A stretch of DNA of 64,000 bases from assembly GCA_001724265.1 (NCBI GenBank), contig MEDY01000009.1:218265-282264 (forward strand), given 5' to 3'. Made by a program: the position numbers and the translations under genes. This DNA is from Rhizaria sp. SCN 62-66. Its lineage: Eukaryota > Rhizaria, unplaced. Under the pieces are notes generated by a model. It saw nothing but the letters and a program-made list of their open reading frames with translations, searched no databases and was not told where the DNA came from. Positions 9,001 to 17,270 of the stretch are shown here, one piece after another (positions within the stretch are counted from its first letter, which is position 1; every line of letters begins with the position of its first letter).

Positions 9001-11070
9001 ACTTGTACTCGCACTTGCGCTCGCAATTGCACTGGTACTGGCACTCACGCTGTTGTTACCAATCACAAGTTCATCATCATCGTCGCCGTCAAGATCGTCG
9101 TCGCCGAGCGTGCCGCGCCAGAGGCACACGAACTGCACGTGCGGGCCCAGTCCGCCGCCAAACAGCCTCGCGGCGGGCTCGATCAGCGGGCCCGCGAGCG
9201 CGGCCGGCAGCGCCTCCGCGGCGGCCAGCGCAGCGTCAGCGGCGTCGGCGGCGGCGGCAGTGGCGGCGGCGGTCGTCAGCGCCAGTGATGGCACCGCGCC
9301 GTTGCCAGAACCAGCGGTCGCGGCCATGTTACTGCGCGTGTGGCTGCTGCTGCCGCCGCTGCCGGAGCCGTTCTCGTGCACTGTGGGCAGAGGGGAGCGC
9401 GGGGACCCGCCGCCCCGGTGCTGTGCGACACTGTCGTCGGCCATCGCATTCGCAGAGTGACTGGCGTGGATAACGTTCACAGCGGTTGTGTTGGTTGTGT
9501 TGGTGTGTGAGAGTGAATAATCGCCCTTGCGCGCCACGCTGTTCGCGCTAGGACTCGCAAACGGCGCATTACCGCCGCGGACGACGCGACTGTGGGCCAT
9601 CGTGCGTTCTGCCTCCTCAATCTCGGCGGCTGCGACCTCGTGGGGAAGCATGGGCCAGCCGTCGCCGCCGGTCGCGGCCGCCACCGCGACCGTGCGCTCC
9701 AGAGTAGCGGTACCGGCGGCCAGGGCCGTCTCACTGCCCGTGGCAACGCCTGCAGCGCGCATGAACGTGTTGTTGCCGTCGATTCGGAGAGAGGCGTTGA
9801 CGCAGCCGGTCTCGACTGCCTCCGCCACCACTGCGGTGGCGGCGGCGGCGGCAGCGGCAGCGGCAGCGGCTGCGGGAGTCACAGCGGCGTCGATCGCAGC
9901 CGACGTCGGCGGCGCCGCTGCGAGCGCCGCCCACACCGCGTACCGCTTCCGCCTGCTGTGCACAGCGGCCGAGTCCTCCGCAGGGCGGCCCGACAGGCGG
10001 CCGTAGGCAGTGGGGGCGGCGCGCGTGTGCGTGATCACGAGCGGCGTGTGCGCACTCGTCCACACGATGCGCTCACAGTCACCTGCAGTCGCACTCGCGC
10101 TCGAGGACGCGCTGGCATTGGAAACACTGCTGTTCTGAGCCGCATCAGTGTGAACGAACGGCGGCAGCGTGCTGTCAATAAGCGGGATCGGCTTGAGCGG
10201 ATCCTCAGGTCGGGAAAGCACGAAAAAGAGCGGCTGGGTGACCGTGGGCGTCAGCGAGGCCCACGACGCGGACCAGGGCCAGTGCACGGGATGCTCCCGG
10301 TACGCCTCCTCCTCGGCCAGGGCCTCTGCCTCTGCCTCAGCGTCTTCGGCAGCATCAACGTCGGCGCCAGTGTCGTCGGTTTCAGCGCTGTCACTGCGAG
10401 GGCGGGTGCTGTGACCGTTGTCCTTGAGCAGCCTGACCCTGTCATTGCGCCGAGCGCGGCCCCTCCGCTCAGCCTCAGCGGCCTCCACCGCGGCCGCGTC
10501 CGTGGGCATCGGCGCCAGCGGGTCACGCTCGAGCACGAGCCCCTGCTGCAGCGGCCAGAGGCGCGCGACGGGGAAAGGCAACCGCGACGCGTGCGTCTCG
10601 CCTGAGTCGGGGCACGCAAGCACGAGCCATGTGGCCGTCACGGCCGCGATCCAGCGCGACGACAGCGGCGAAAACGCCGCCGCCGTGTCCGGGAGCGTCG
10701 GGGCCGGGGGCGCGCCAAGCATTGCCCAGGTCGCCGCGACGAAGGGCTCCTCGGTCGGCGGAGTCAGCTCGTACAGCGGCGGCGCCGAGGGTGGCGCGTC
10801 CAGCGCGCGCCATTGCACGCAGGGGCCGCAGATGACGAGCTCCTCCATCGCGGCGTGGGGCGCGGTGGGGCTGGAGGAGGACGAGGACGCGGAGGGCGCG
10901 TAGGGGTTCGGGTGCAGGTGGTAGGGTGCGTGGACGGAGCGGGTCGTCGCCGTCTCGCGGCGCCAGAGCGCCAGCACGGAACGCGCCGTGGCTGTGTGCG
11001 CCGGGAACGGGGCTGCGTCGCCCAGGGCGCGGAGGGGCGCAAGCTCCGATAAAGAAATCGGAACCTGCAT
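1..11070 (-). CDS. APC1: Anaphase-promoting complex subunit 1 (3' end outside window)
   Basis: Largest scaffold subunit of the APC/C ubiquitin ligase, acting in the nucleus and cytosol at mitosis. From the ATG at 11070 the frame is open for exactly 3690 codons to the window edge, with no intron and no TAG. The N-terminal beta-propeller aligns with human APC1: PFPVARLWPLQQGLVLERDP matches the conserved LPFQVANVWP...GLLFER block, and RIVWTSAHTPLVITHTRA and YAVWAA follow. The block LSLPWGRGAYTL matches LPVGRGMFTL. Proteasome/cyclosome repeats lie at about 2000-1 (GFLLGLGARGHL, PFALGLLYAGRGSG, SAAAGLGLVLLGLG, ALLALGVTHAGTGS). Human APC1 has 1944 residues; this one is already about twice that, through alanine-, serine- and acid-rich insertions at about 10400-10150, 6000-4200 and 3400-2800. 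The C-terminus lies left of the window. Family assignment is firm; the exact start is inferred, although the conserved propeller begins close to it. Confidence 0.93.
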   Translation of the reverse strand, partial: MQVPISLSELAPLRALGDAAPFPAHTATARSVLALWRRETATTRSVHAPYHLHPNPYAPSASSSSSSPTAPHAAMEELVICGPCVQWRALDAPPSAPPLYELTPPTEEPFVAATWAMLGAPPAPTLPDTAAAFSPLSSRWIAAVTATWLVLACPDSGETHASRLPFPVARLWPLQQGLVLERDPLAPMPTDAAAVEAAEAERRGRARRNDRVRLLKDNGHSTRPRSDSAETDDTGADVDAAEDAEAEAEALAEEEAYREHPVHWPWSASWASLTPTVTQPLFFVLSRPEDPLKPIPLIDSTLPPFVHTDAAQNSSVSNASASSSASATAGDCERIVWTSAHTPLVITHTRAAPTAYGRLSGRPAEDSAAVHSRRKRYAVWAALAAAPPTSAAIDAAVTPAAAAAAAAAAAATAVVAEAVETGCVNASLRIDGNNTFMRAAGVATGSETALAAGTATLERTVAVAAATGGDGWPMLPHEVAAAEIEEAERTMAHSRVVRGGNAPFASPSANSVARKGDYSLSHTNTTNTTAVNVIHASHSANAMADDSVAQHRGGGSPRSPLPTVHENGSGSGGSSSHTRSNMAATAGSGNGAVPSLALTTAAATAAAADAADAALAAAEALPAALAGPLIEPAARLFGGGLGPHVQFVCLWRGTLGDDDLDGDDDDELVIGNNSVSASTSAIASASASTSESVDVNLSASDCALLSAPTVFLAVAPPALTLPLWSPAASAVTGAKAPATLADVAAYCINPSAFAESTSAESGGRTDLPLPQPLTFAEYLALCTGADPASATAATAAAVAAAAAPADGDGGDLAAETAAAGASSSLSSAALVVLHEPLLERLTALELAAAPARDSADGAEGGVGMTLLPAFSLTGVLSAFPLPCPAAFAAAAALAGPAVAQGPAAAAAATGLLAPGAGPGASPFDHWFGVVVRDDAIDQSTDSGLQNKIVGERVSCKTRVWVYYGPHRVCELLLTSPELPIASSNPSSSGNALTVGKANSNTELKLQTLNVLAVRPPALSTRTGIALGPLTVAVSVPPTDGSEVLTVGCLQLSLDRFAPIGTSALAATTPSAATLGFALDAVLPPLLAAAVRTAAVAAAAAAARARAFAEALTVAVASGLNDADATAQSLTAVVTALATPQEAIAGLAYVMCEWTYLSNDVCDNNASLRAVDWTDLTTDSHTSTSSYSFAAASVTTEMSGMSPWSALLSSARHATASNSGALPSLTASAHIAAKTTPANAAALRNSVAAAQRAATTNALASVARALSSLSLSEPTATAAAADAPGLALAEATAARAFASLPLLRALLRALSPLLLQTLHCVYDDCLLGAAAPASGSGAGTGAAGRAGLAGEMRPLLLRLSARCYSNSLNCADAAQAAAAERWCAEYLDDAGLSAVGALHGLSCSQSLQGGSVTYAVLNMYTAQAPQPTAMVDAVSSSAEAISESESDSVLRAVLGEAHMPALISFADIAMSTDSDLPVRPVPVPHPLAPLPPLPPRILSYCTIAAPPRSATTAALTITVAPSSAASAADASTVAATELTVSSNVPAPAPTAIAADAAAFNDWLRARDRAAVAAHGHLASNTLEVAQLYSEGQDPWLALFSVFPVSSPLCALSRKTLHIAFLTARATAAASANGANAVAPEQWTWAGHVTARAASLACTVLTRASTSATRDAAVAAHAKSARRVSGIDALDSPMFGQRQQQSLRRRRRSSLLLSTPSLRVGLTPAGHRGAAAATAAAMHAAAMGARSPSFMHPHLHSATPQQTAHGRLAVHGHSAAHAHAAGPVPTLASEFAHSHAPGQAQGGMFTPAPRQRAGFGFTPASAAGPSAQGSHRLSGGPVGGGTPFLFTPAPARGSAQTARRASGGAASTLSGSGLAAGGLAVPQSAGVFAAALPRQVPHSPFGLPASTPLRAAPTSAASAAAASAAAMSAAAVAASFHAHCAASNQNQAGDNSVVMLRSPRPAVVATPTAAARRRAGTTQPVGSASIAASPAVTATPQLLPIPAATAVRGRPTVTLTVTLPSPFSPAPAAHTASGPAPQSPLALGSPVRAGAGMRGTVAAAALGAAAARALALGPLAVSLASAAAFNATAQDSAVTGADASVIMEGNEEDDDDDDEQEHARNERAFALAVEDDEDGDELDFFGLSLPAVTVGVEDEPCDDDDDDRNDDGGQNSGTDNSQKQTMSDDATVGSPRARTLTSPRARTGANAFGARKRKSLTFGAHNAAGPMTPRTMGNTMFAAAVQPAAAAAAAHASTVTSSKGNAFAGLGGRAFGASAAAPHAPSGLAPTGLAPAAPTISLALTASPSVRLNLKRTPLPALPAALLTRDPSLSVYKPTDEELADLVAPTILIAPPTLSPPRPAQLAASTAQVAAASAPVCISVPVPATATCFVPSAPALARWLLATCVAERLTAADVAGALPPPVAAAAAAALAVCAGASPSSRANTTQAGGSADPLASFEPALLAGRLDYILMRRLRHSSLPAAAAAVAAARAACSAQARAAARAAAAAMLANAAEQLAAHGIPATVVAAVKKEASRLTRIRTARRRAVKAKSGAVTSASAVVVKTVAIRNMSDEPQSDSDSDALEQVEGYDDADDDAATAGATEADAAAWSALAITDPLMWGAHADAFARARTDRALPFLATAAPLSAYSGDAAGSISIPAVSDDAVMLGLPDPSDPYAASAPLAEGAATAHFHRIGTQATASALASAAAATASSATGASGAVAIGSATTLAGAFEPAAAASARAGAGAPAAAAAAGGLWLRSLLPPAPPASDLEGLLSARRACAHGLCPTLTAAVEASLSTTRLPTVTVPRASATDAETLAKALKDRVILAGLRTLSLPWGRGAYTLGTAAPPALRLTALPNPGFALSALTPQLGAGEVTKWDDLRVSAGEVDAVPSLLQGWSVAVSYWAAPGWEALCAAAASKLAHSSAAVAVAQKALSSQNSESSNDQVTRKQRRRSSLLLPSFAANTVDSDAAASRPTAPTSAPSATATTMRVTNLAPHPSSSVLLRSYLAALAAHRHSLALFASAMRDVTARPPSPAFLAGFLLGLGARGHLRATPSDLLLAAPLNDPIALAATVTALAASHFGTGSGLVARQIYLRAPERLPMGAALDTLRHPLLFAAVPFALGLLYAGRGSGPAAELCLHRLMTAQGARAPLGSASANGATVLFSGGGGGVSAAAAAAAASLGGMLGSQREREGMAMSAAAGLGLVLLGLGDDVAGANAANNDAESDAASDATLSVRGRSQQQRKQRQKQQQQQAQQQRTLGAWSVGLRALLLKCTGLNANAAAHTVANTGVGAGADADAAAAAATAAAIATGAASPATAAYASAPIDVTVAAPAALLALTLAHLATAPAPAALALRATVGAPVDPRTAAAGIAATTWHRVLARALIAGPAPAAADSKEAGAGVWVEPTARWVRRQIPDAVAMSVVEIAAPFEDDGSDYTILSASYNGLAGAPECADTLSSVDSALSSGFSPNAARQLYLQSLSAALLALGVTHAGTGSVKAARLLAHYLSALLALRRQDAKDIDADNAAYNADASDNGDDDDSEESKARPVGESTKPVSLTADAAAAVRAINASASPYARSGAIGSSGLFPPTHSGTGAGAKDWRAVDWVSGAPLLKPRQLQPAAAAQSDLGWEWEQLSATEHGNNNTLVLSLPTLPGCSHERSLWSANARARASIWLAWARVCR

Positions 11071-12479
11071 GGTCGCAGTTGCGTTGGCTCAAAGAGAGAG
11101 TGTGATGCGTGCTCGATTGGGGAGTCTCGAGTCTGGGTGGTGGTGTCCGTGCGAGATTCAAATGAGGGACCTGCTGCGGGGAGAGTTAACGCAAGCAGAT
11201 GAATTATTATTAGAGATGGATATAAAGTACACGACAATATCATTGCATTTCAAATCTTGGTGCTATTTGACGACTCTAGTATCTTTTATTAGATATGGAC
11301 GATCGCCTCTTCCAGGCTTGAGTCTCGCCTGGCTGGTTGCGGCCTGAGCGCACGTCAGAGAAAATTACGCTGTAGTTCGTATAACGAACGTCGCAAGAAA
11401 TACCACTTCACTGGTGCAATTTTATGCACATTACCATATATTATAGTTATGTGCGTTTATATCTGATAACCTGTATCTGTCTGAATCGGTCTTGGCAAGG
11501 TTCGCGCCTAGTGTGACTTTATCAACTTGGAATGCACAGTCTTGGGCGCTGGCATGCTAAACAACGATTAAGGGATCGCCGGCGTTGTTATATATCGTTG
11601 TTTCCAATGCAACGGGTGACACGTTATGTTGTGGACTCAATTCAGGTCTGTTATGGCGTGCTATACGCGTTTGCAGTAGTCGTGCGCTTGTGTGTGCTGG
11701 GTTCGCATGATCGTGCCGCGCATGAATATGAGCGAGCAGATTTCAGGCATAGGTACCGTACGGATATATATGCTGTATTTCTAGTCAATGCTTGCATGTG
11801 TTTTAGTATAATCCGCATTACTGTCGATTGAGCGAACTGAAATCAAGTTATTGCTGCCAGGTCCTTCGTTGTCACAAAATTCTACGAATGAACAATTAGT
11901 GCATAATGCGCTCATAACGAATGTTAGCCGAAATCAAGGTCTGATAAGATAATCACACAACATACCGATCACGGAAATTAAGTAAATTATGAATAATTCT
12001 GACTATACGACGATACATGCCTTGAATATGAAGTGTTACAAAGTACTGACACATACTTCACAACGAGATTTCCGGCTGAAATTAAAAGGCAACATTGAGA
12101 AAACACTACTTAGTTATAAAAAAAGTATGAATCATACTTTTTACCCAAACTCTTCCTTAAGATACTAATCTTTTAGGTTGTACTCATGATGATATTGGTA
12201 GTTGCATGATCATTGTGTATTTTTGCGAACCATGCGGCCTGACTTTTTCCGGCAGGCGGACCGACAGGCCAACTGAGCGACTCATTCACCGGGCTGCCAC
12301 GCCTCATGGTCACCGTTGTATAATGTCTAGCCAATATATATCAACCACGTATACATATATTATTTTGTGTTCTTTCTATTCCCTTTGAATCATCTTACAA
12401 CCCCTCTGCTGAATACCCTCTGACTCGCCCAACGCACCGTCTCCTGACCTGTTCTCTCTGCTAACCTCAGCCAGAGGTC
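11071..12479. other. AT-rich intergenic region between divergent genes
   Basis: This 1.4-kb spacer separates the divergent starts of APC1 (-) and the small basic protein (+), so it should hold both promoters. Base composition drops sharply from the GC-rich flanks. The longest open frame (11532-11831, +) has no recognisable motif and looks like chance. A pyrimidine-rich stretch ending in CAG at about 12447-12470 could be a 3' splice site in the 5' leader of the downstream gene. I see no RNA gene or repeat. Confidence 0.6.
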
Positions 12480-12839
12480 ATGCTCCAGAAGATGAGCTCT
12501 GCGGCCGCGCGCGTGTCGCTGCGGCACATCCCCGCGGTGCAGGCCGCGCTCTTCACGCCCGTCACGGCCGCTGCGGGCTTCTCCGTCCCGCTGCCCGCGA
12601 CCCTGCTGAAGCAGCCCTCGTCCCTGCTCGAGCTGGCTCTCTCCCCAGCCTCCGTCCCGCAGCCGCTGGCGATGGCGCCCGCCATCACGCTCGACGGCCC
12701 GCTCGCCACCGAGGTAGACTCGCTGGAGCTGATGAACCGCAACAAGCGCAAGCTCAAGAAGGCCAACCACGGCGCGCGTCCCTGCAACTCGCGCGGCCGC
12801 AAGGCTCGCCGCATTCGCCGCCACTGGTACGGCGAATAA
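12480..12839 (+). CDS. Small basic protein with conserved C-terminal NHGARPC motif, probably mitochondrial
   Basis: A 119-residue protein ending in TAA. The N-terminus (MSSAAARVSLRHIPAVQAAL) is rich in Ser, Ala and Arg with no acidic residue, which resembles a mitochondrial presequence. The last 35 residues are strongly basic and carry NRNKRKLKKANHGARPC followed by a run of Arg. From memory, a similar NR-x(3)-K-x-KKANHG-x-RPC ending occurs in short uncharacterised proteins of plants and protists, and a mitoribosomal role would fit the charge; neither point is shown by this sequence. The start may be the ATG at 12480 or the one at 12492. An upstream non-coding or short exon is possible because a pyrimidine tract ending in CAG lies just before. 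Confidence 0.65.
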   Translation: MLQKMSSAAARVSLRHIPAVQAALFTPVTAAAGFSVPLPATLLKQPSSLLELALSPASVPQPLAMAPAITLDGPLATEVDSLELMNRNKRKLKKANHGARPCNSRGRKARRIRRHWYGE

Positions 12840-13694
12840 GCGCGCTAATTGATCACTAGTGCAGCTCAATCTCGCTCTCGCATGAATGTGCGCGGAGCAT
12901 ATATGCCGCGCTTGTGCTGAGTTGTGTGTCCGCACAATTTGCAGCTTATGCGGCACTGTTGCAGACCTGCGCAGTCGGGAGTCCCGTCAGACCCGTTGCC
13001 AGAGACAACGCCCGTCTACTCAGCTTCGTAACGCCGCGCGGTGCTCCAACATCTCCGCTCCTATAACTGAGAACTGGCCCGTATACACGCGGTTCTCCAA
13101 AACCCTCACCTCAATGTCTCAATAGAGCGCGCGCGCGCGATTGCCGCGCATGCGTCGCTGCGGCGTTGCCCACTCGTTCCTAGCGAGCAGTCGGGTGAAG
13201 GTATTTATTGCAGTATTTAGCCAGAACAAAGTGACACACGTGAAACTTCACTATATGTACACGATAATACGTCTGTATATCTGTGCTATGTTTCATCATG
13301 TTGCTATTATGTTTTCGTTATAACTTCATATTCGTTTACACAGTAAAACAAACGCTTCCAAAAACCTAAAAATGACCTTAAATGGGAGATAACTCCCGCT
13401 ACATACATTATTATATTCACAACACTAACCATTGTTTTTTTAAATGTGCTTATGTATTATTTGTAGTGATTTTCTATTTTATCGGTTCTTGTGCGTACAA
13501 ACGCGTTTTATGTCCTAAAAAGTCGCAAGTGCAACAGTTCGTTAACGTAGCTACGTTTGCATTCCCTAGATATGAACCTGTTTTGCTCTTTCATTCGGCT
13601 CGAAGCTAATCCCCAAGTGCGTGATTTGTGTTGCATTTGTGAGTCCGTCCTCGCACCTCAGTTCTATGGTTGTGGTTAGTTGCAGGCGTTGCGC
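12840..13694. other. AT-rich intergenic region between convergent genes
   Basis: Lies between the TAA of the small basic protein and the TAA of NAA10, which face each other. It should hold both 3' untranslated regions and polyadenylation signals. A (CG)n-like run occurs near 13128-13140. Open frames here (13141-13323, 13382-13609) are short, AT-rich and featureless. I see nothing else. Confidence 0.6.
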
Positions 13695-14370
13695 TTACTT
13701 CTTGTTGCCCTTGGCAGCCTTCTTGGCAGCCTCCTTCTCGCGCTTCTCCAGCAGCCCTTTGAAGGGCATGCGCATGTCGTAGGCGTCCTCGCCGTCGGCG
13801 TAGTAGCCCTCCTCGAGCTTGGTGATCTCGTAGCCCAGCGTCTGGCTGTAGAGGTGGTAGGCAGCGATGTTGCTCTTGCGCACGTGCAGCGACACGTAGT
13901 GCGCATCGAACACCTGCTCCATCTGCGCCTGCGCGGCACGCATCAGCTTAGTCGCGATGCCGAGCTTGCGGTGGGTGCGGAGAACGGCGAGCGAGGTGAT
14001 GTGGCCGTGCGGGTCCTCCTCGTCGTCGTCCTCCTCGGCCATCTTGCCCAGGACGTAGCCGACGATCTTGCCGCCGTCGTCGGCCACGTACAGCAAGTGC
14101 GGCCACGCAATGATGTGGTAGATGAAGTAGCGGAACTGGTAGTTCTCGGGCAAACACAGCAAGTTGCAGTGCTGCATCTCGATCAGGTCCTTAATCTGTT
14201 CAGGGCCAGCAAGGAGTGGTTAAATATGCCGAGAAAGAGCGATGTAGCGGGTGAGCACGGGGAATGGGGAAAGTCGCACTTTGAAGAGGAAATACAAGGG
14301 TATAACATCCGTCAAGAGGGTGCGCAGAAATGCACTGAATACGTACTGTGGCAGGGCGAATAGAAACCAT
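13695..14370 (-). CDS. NAA10: N-terminal acetyltransferase A catalytic subunit NAA10 (ARD1)
   Basis: Catalytic GNAT subunit of NatA, which acetylates protein N-termini at the ribosome. There are two exons: 14370-14347 (8 codons) and 14195-13695. The 151-bp intron has GTACGT at its 5' end and CAG at its 3' end. Splicing restores [19 protein letters not shown], which aligns without gaps to the human start MNIRNARPEDLMNMQHCN. The 174-residue product carries [27 protein letters not shown] (acetyl-CoA-binding RxxGxA loop), [16 protein letters not shown] and YYADGEDAY, all hallmark NAA10 blocks. The tail is a short Lys/Glu-rich segment, and the stop is TAA. Without the tiny first exon the protein would lack the first strand of the fold, so the two-exon model is well supported. 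Confidence 0.96.
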
Positions 14371-14684
14371 ATTATATGATTCTCCGATGCGGGGGCAAGG
14401 CACAAGACTTCAAACAAAAATCCGCAACATGACACTCTCGCCAAGCCAGTCCAAGTCGTAGCCGTTCTGCGACCGTCGATGAGGGAGCAATGCAAATCAT
14501 ATCTCAGCGAAGGCCTGCCCCACAGATTCACAGTTATTGTATTTGTTTTGTATGTCTTTTATGCGCATTTATTTTAAAGATCTAGTCCACAAGTCGATAT
14601 TTTGCTTCTTTACGCGCGCAAATCTCACCTTCGTTGAGCATCTCTGCGCTTGTATCTGCCTCCTTAGCCTGCCACATGCGCCCA
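14371..14684. other. Intergenic spacer upstream of NAA10
   Basis: About 310 bp between the NAA10 start and the TAA of the next minus-strand gene. It should contain the NAA10 promoter and the upstream gene's 3' end. No gene, repeat or RNA is evident. Confidence 0.6.
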
Positions 14685-14787
14685 TTACAGCCTCAACAGC
14701 GATGAGTGCAGCCGCTTGATGGCGGCCACCATGTGTGCCTGCTTATTATTGCAGAGATGCGTTGTCTTTGCCGTATCTTGTGCAGCC

Positions 14788-14858
<71 letters not shown>

Positions 14859-16928
14859 TTGTTGTTGCTGGCTGCCGCTCTGGGACGTGCCACCTGTCGT
14901 TGTCACCACCACAGACGTTGTCGCTTCCGTGAGGCCGAGCTCCTCCAGGACCGTGAGCAGCAGCCTCACGTCGCTCTTGGCCTGCGCCAGCGCTGCCCGG
15001 CCCACGGTCACCGGCTCCACGGCCGGCACCGTCACCGTGTACCGCGAGTCGCCAGGCAGCGCAGCCGCTGACAGCGAAGCCACCGGCAGTGCAGTCGCTT
15101 GCTGACTGGAGACTGTGGCTGAGGGCTGCGTTCGCGCGGGCGCTGTCTTAGCCGCAGTTGCTGTGAATCCCGGCTGCGGCGTCTCTGCAGCGCTCTGTGT
15201 CTGCGCCCACGGCTTTGCGGCAGTGACGGTCGCGTCAGGCGCGGCGCTTGGCGCGGCGCTCGCAGACCCGCTAGACTTGGGCTGGATGAGGGGAAGGAAC
15301 GCCTCGGCGATCTTCTCTGCCGCCGCAGTCTTAGCCGCGTCGCTGGTGCTTGGGACACTCATACGCGAGTCTAGTGACCGCAACTTGCCAAGGACGGTCT
15401 TTTTGCCGGGGATGCGGCAGTTGGGGTAGGGCTTCGGCGGCGGAAGCGACTTCTTCGCCTTACCGCTGCAGTTGAGCGCATCGAGCCTAGTGGCTGCAGC
15501 GACTGCGGCTGCCGTTGGGGTTGCAGTAGCGGGAGAAGCGGACGCGGTCGCTGACTTCGTGGTGCCCTCAGACGTCGCACCTGCAGACTCCTTTACAGGC
15601 GCGGTCGAGGTGGACGCGGAGGCGCTCACGGTTACACTGCGCACGATGGGAACACAAGGGCTCGCACTCTGGATCTGAATGGTCTGTGTCCCGTTGACGC
15701 CATCCCACTTGTAGCAGACAGTGTTCTCGACAGTCTTGGAACGGTACAGCTGGAGGTTGCAGCTGCTGAAGTCCACGTTCGCAAACAGCGACGCCGCTGC
15801 AGCAACGGACTTCACTCCCGTTCCCGTGGTGGACGTCAGCGGTGTCGCACCTGCAGCGACACCGGACGACCCATTTGCGCTGTGCACAGTGCTTGCTGAA
15901 GGAGCAAAGGCTGAAACTAACGGCGTGCTCACTGTAGGCTTGCTTACTGTTACTGCAGGCTTGTCGACTGTAACTGCGCTTGCTGGCACTGCAGACTTCC
16001 CTGCAACCATCGCAGTCATGCCCACAGTTATATCGAGAGGGATCACTACCTGAGCAGCTGGAGGAGGAGTCGCGGCAGGCGTTGCCTTTGTCACAACAGG
16101 CGTGCTGCTGATGCTGCCGCTTGTGCCGCTACTGTAATTGCTCGCAACATCGGCCTGACTGGCAGATCCGTTGCGTGTTGAAGTCGCGGCCACACCGGCC
16201 GCGCTGACGGGGGCTGCCGCTGCGAGCCGGTGCTCTGCAGGCACGCAGCTAGCTAGCTTGAACGTTGTGCTATACTTGCGTTTTGCACTGCCTGTTTGCG
16301 TTGAGGAGGCTATTAGGCCCGCGACTGAGTCGGTGTTGCTTCCAGGTGTTCTCGCAACATGGTCACCTGTGATCTAGGGACAGTCCTCGTTGGCCAATGC
16401 TGTTGCCGCATGACTAGCGAGCGGGGATGCCTCTTTCAGGATGTTGCAAGCTGTGCCGATATCTACTATAGGCAGCGTACGCTGGACGGCGTTCACCGCG
16501 GCCACTGCTGGCGTCGAGGCCCTCGTCGCGAACGCAACCTCGACGGGAGCGACTTCCTTGGTCACAACGCTCTCTAAGCTGGCAAGCCGAGTAGACCCGG
16601 TCGTGGGGAGAATCAAGAGAGGTAGGCTTAGCGGAACAACAGTGGTTGATGCGATACAAGAGTCAGTCTTGAAGATGTTGAAGTTGCTAACCTTAGTCCG
16701 ATCGATGATTGCGAAGTCGAGGTCGGACCAGTCACTGCCGGACTCGGGCAGATCGCACTCGTATTTGGCGACCGCATTGCTACACTTGCGGGCAGCCGCC
16801 GGCGAAGTAAGATCGCTGTTGTTGGAGGGAGTGAGCAGCTCGAAGTCGCAGAGCGTATCACTGGAGGCTGTGCCGGTCGGCGAAGGAGGGGACGTCCCCA
16901 CTTGAAGCGTCGTCGAAGGCAACGACAT
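14685..16928 (-). CDS. Low-complexity Ser/Thr/Ala/Val-rich protein with polyQ and polyN tracts; one in-frame TAG
   Basis: I do not recognise this protein. From the ATG at 16928 the frame reads 747 residues to a TAA, provided the TAG at 16376-16374 (residue 185) is sense; otherwise it splits into a 184-residue ORF and a second ORF in the same frame with no good ATG. Composition is low-complexity throughout: Ser, Thr, Ala and Val in the middle, paired-cysteine patches such as LCDFELLTPSNNSDL, ARKCSNAVAKYECDLPESG and NTVCYKWDGVNGTQTI, and a C-terminal Gln run followed by an Asn run (14870-14788). No signal peptide or membrane segment is visible. The Q/N tract is prion-like, so a condensate or scaffold role is possible but only a guess. 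The next gene downstream is NAA10 on the same strand. Confidence 0.6.
14788..14870. repeat. CAG/AAC trinucleotide microsatellite encoding polyQ-polyN
   Basis: On the plus strand a run of about ten TTG/GTT units passes directly into about eleven CTG units and then GTT units. On the coding (minus) strand this reads as a Gln tract followed by an Asn tract near the C-terminus of the low-complexity protein. Repeat length is likely to vary between isolates. Confidence 0.9.
16374..16376 (-). other. In-frame TAG read through (putative sense codon)
   Basis: TAG follows ...NEDCP and precedes ITGDHVARTPGS. The frame stays open for 562 more codons to TAA and keeps the same Ser/Thr/Ala composition. No intron with plausible borders removes it simply. 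Confidence 0.65.
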
Positions 16929-17270
16929 ACACGCTATAAATAACGTGTTTAAGTAAACCAAATAAAGAGTAATATTAAGTAAATAACATTTGTTTCATAT
17001 TCATTCTTATAAATGTGATCTCACGTTCAACAAAAGAAATATCATTCCGTTTCGACACACCACTGTGATGCATGCTGAAGATCGGTGCCCACAGTCACCT
17101 CCTTCAGCAACAAATTGCACCGCAGAGAATACAATTTACAAGGTGTGTATTTTAAGCAATATATAACGGTTTATAGAATAGTAATTATACATGTGATCTA
17201 AGCCACACATACCAACACAGCATCACGTATAAGTGAGCTATTCAAGGTAAGAGCGGTTGCTTCGCTCAGC
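16929..17270. other. AT-rich intergenic spacer
   Basis: Separates the TGA of the CCCH protein from the start of the low-complexity gene, both on the minus strand. Strongly AT-rich. No open frame or repeat of note. Confidence 0.6.

Noticed and set aside
1-11070. Numerous 60-360 codon frames in both directions over the first 11 kb
   Set aside because: All overlap the single uninterrupted minus-strand frame that encodes recognisable APC1 blocks.
11532-11831. 100-codon frame in the APC1 upstream spacer
   Set aside because: No ATG-proximal or compositional sign of coding and no recognisable motif.
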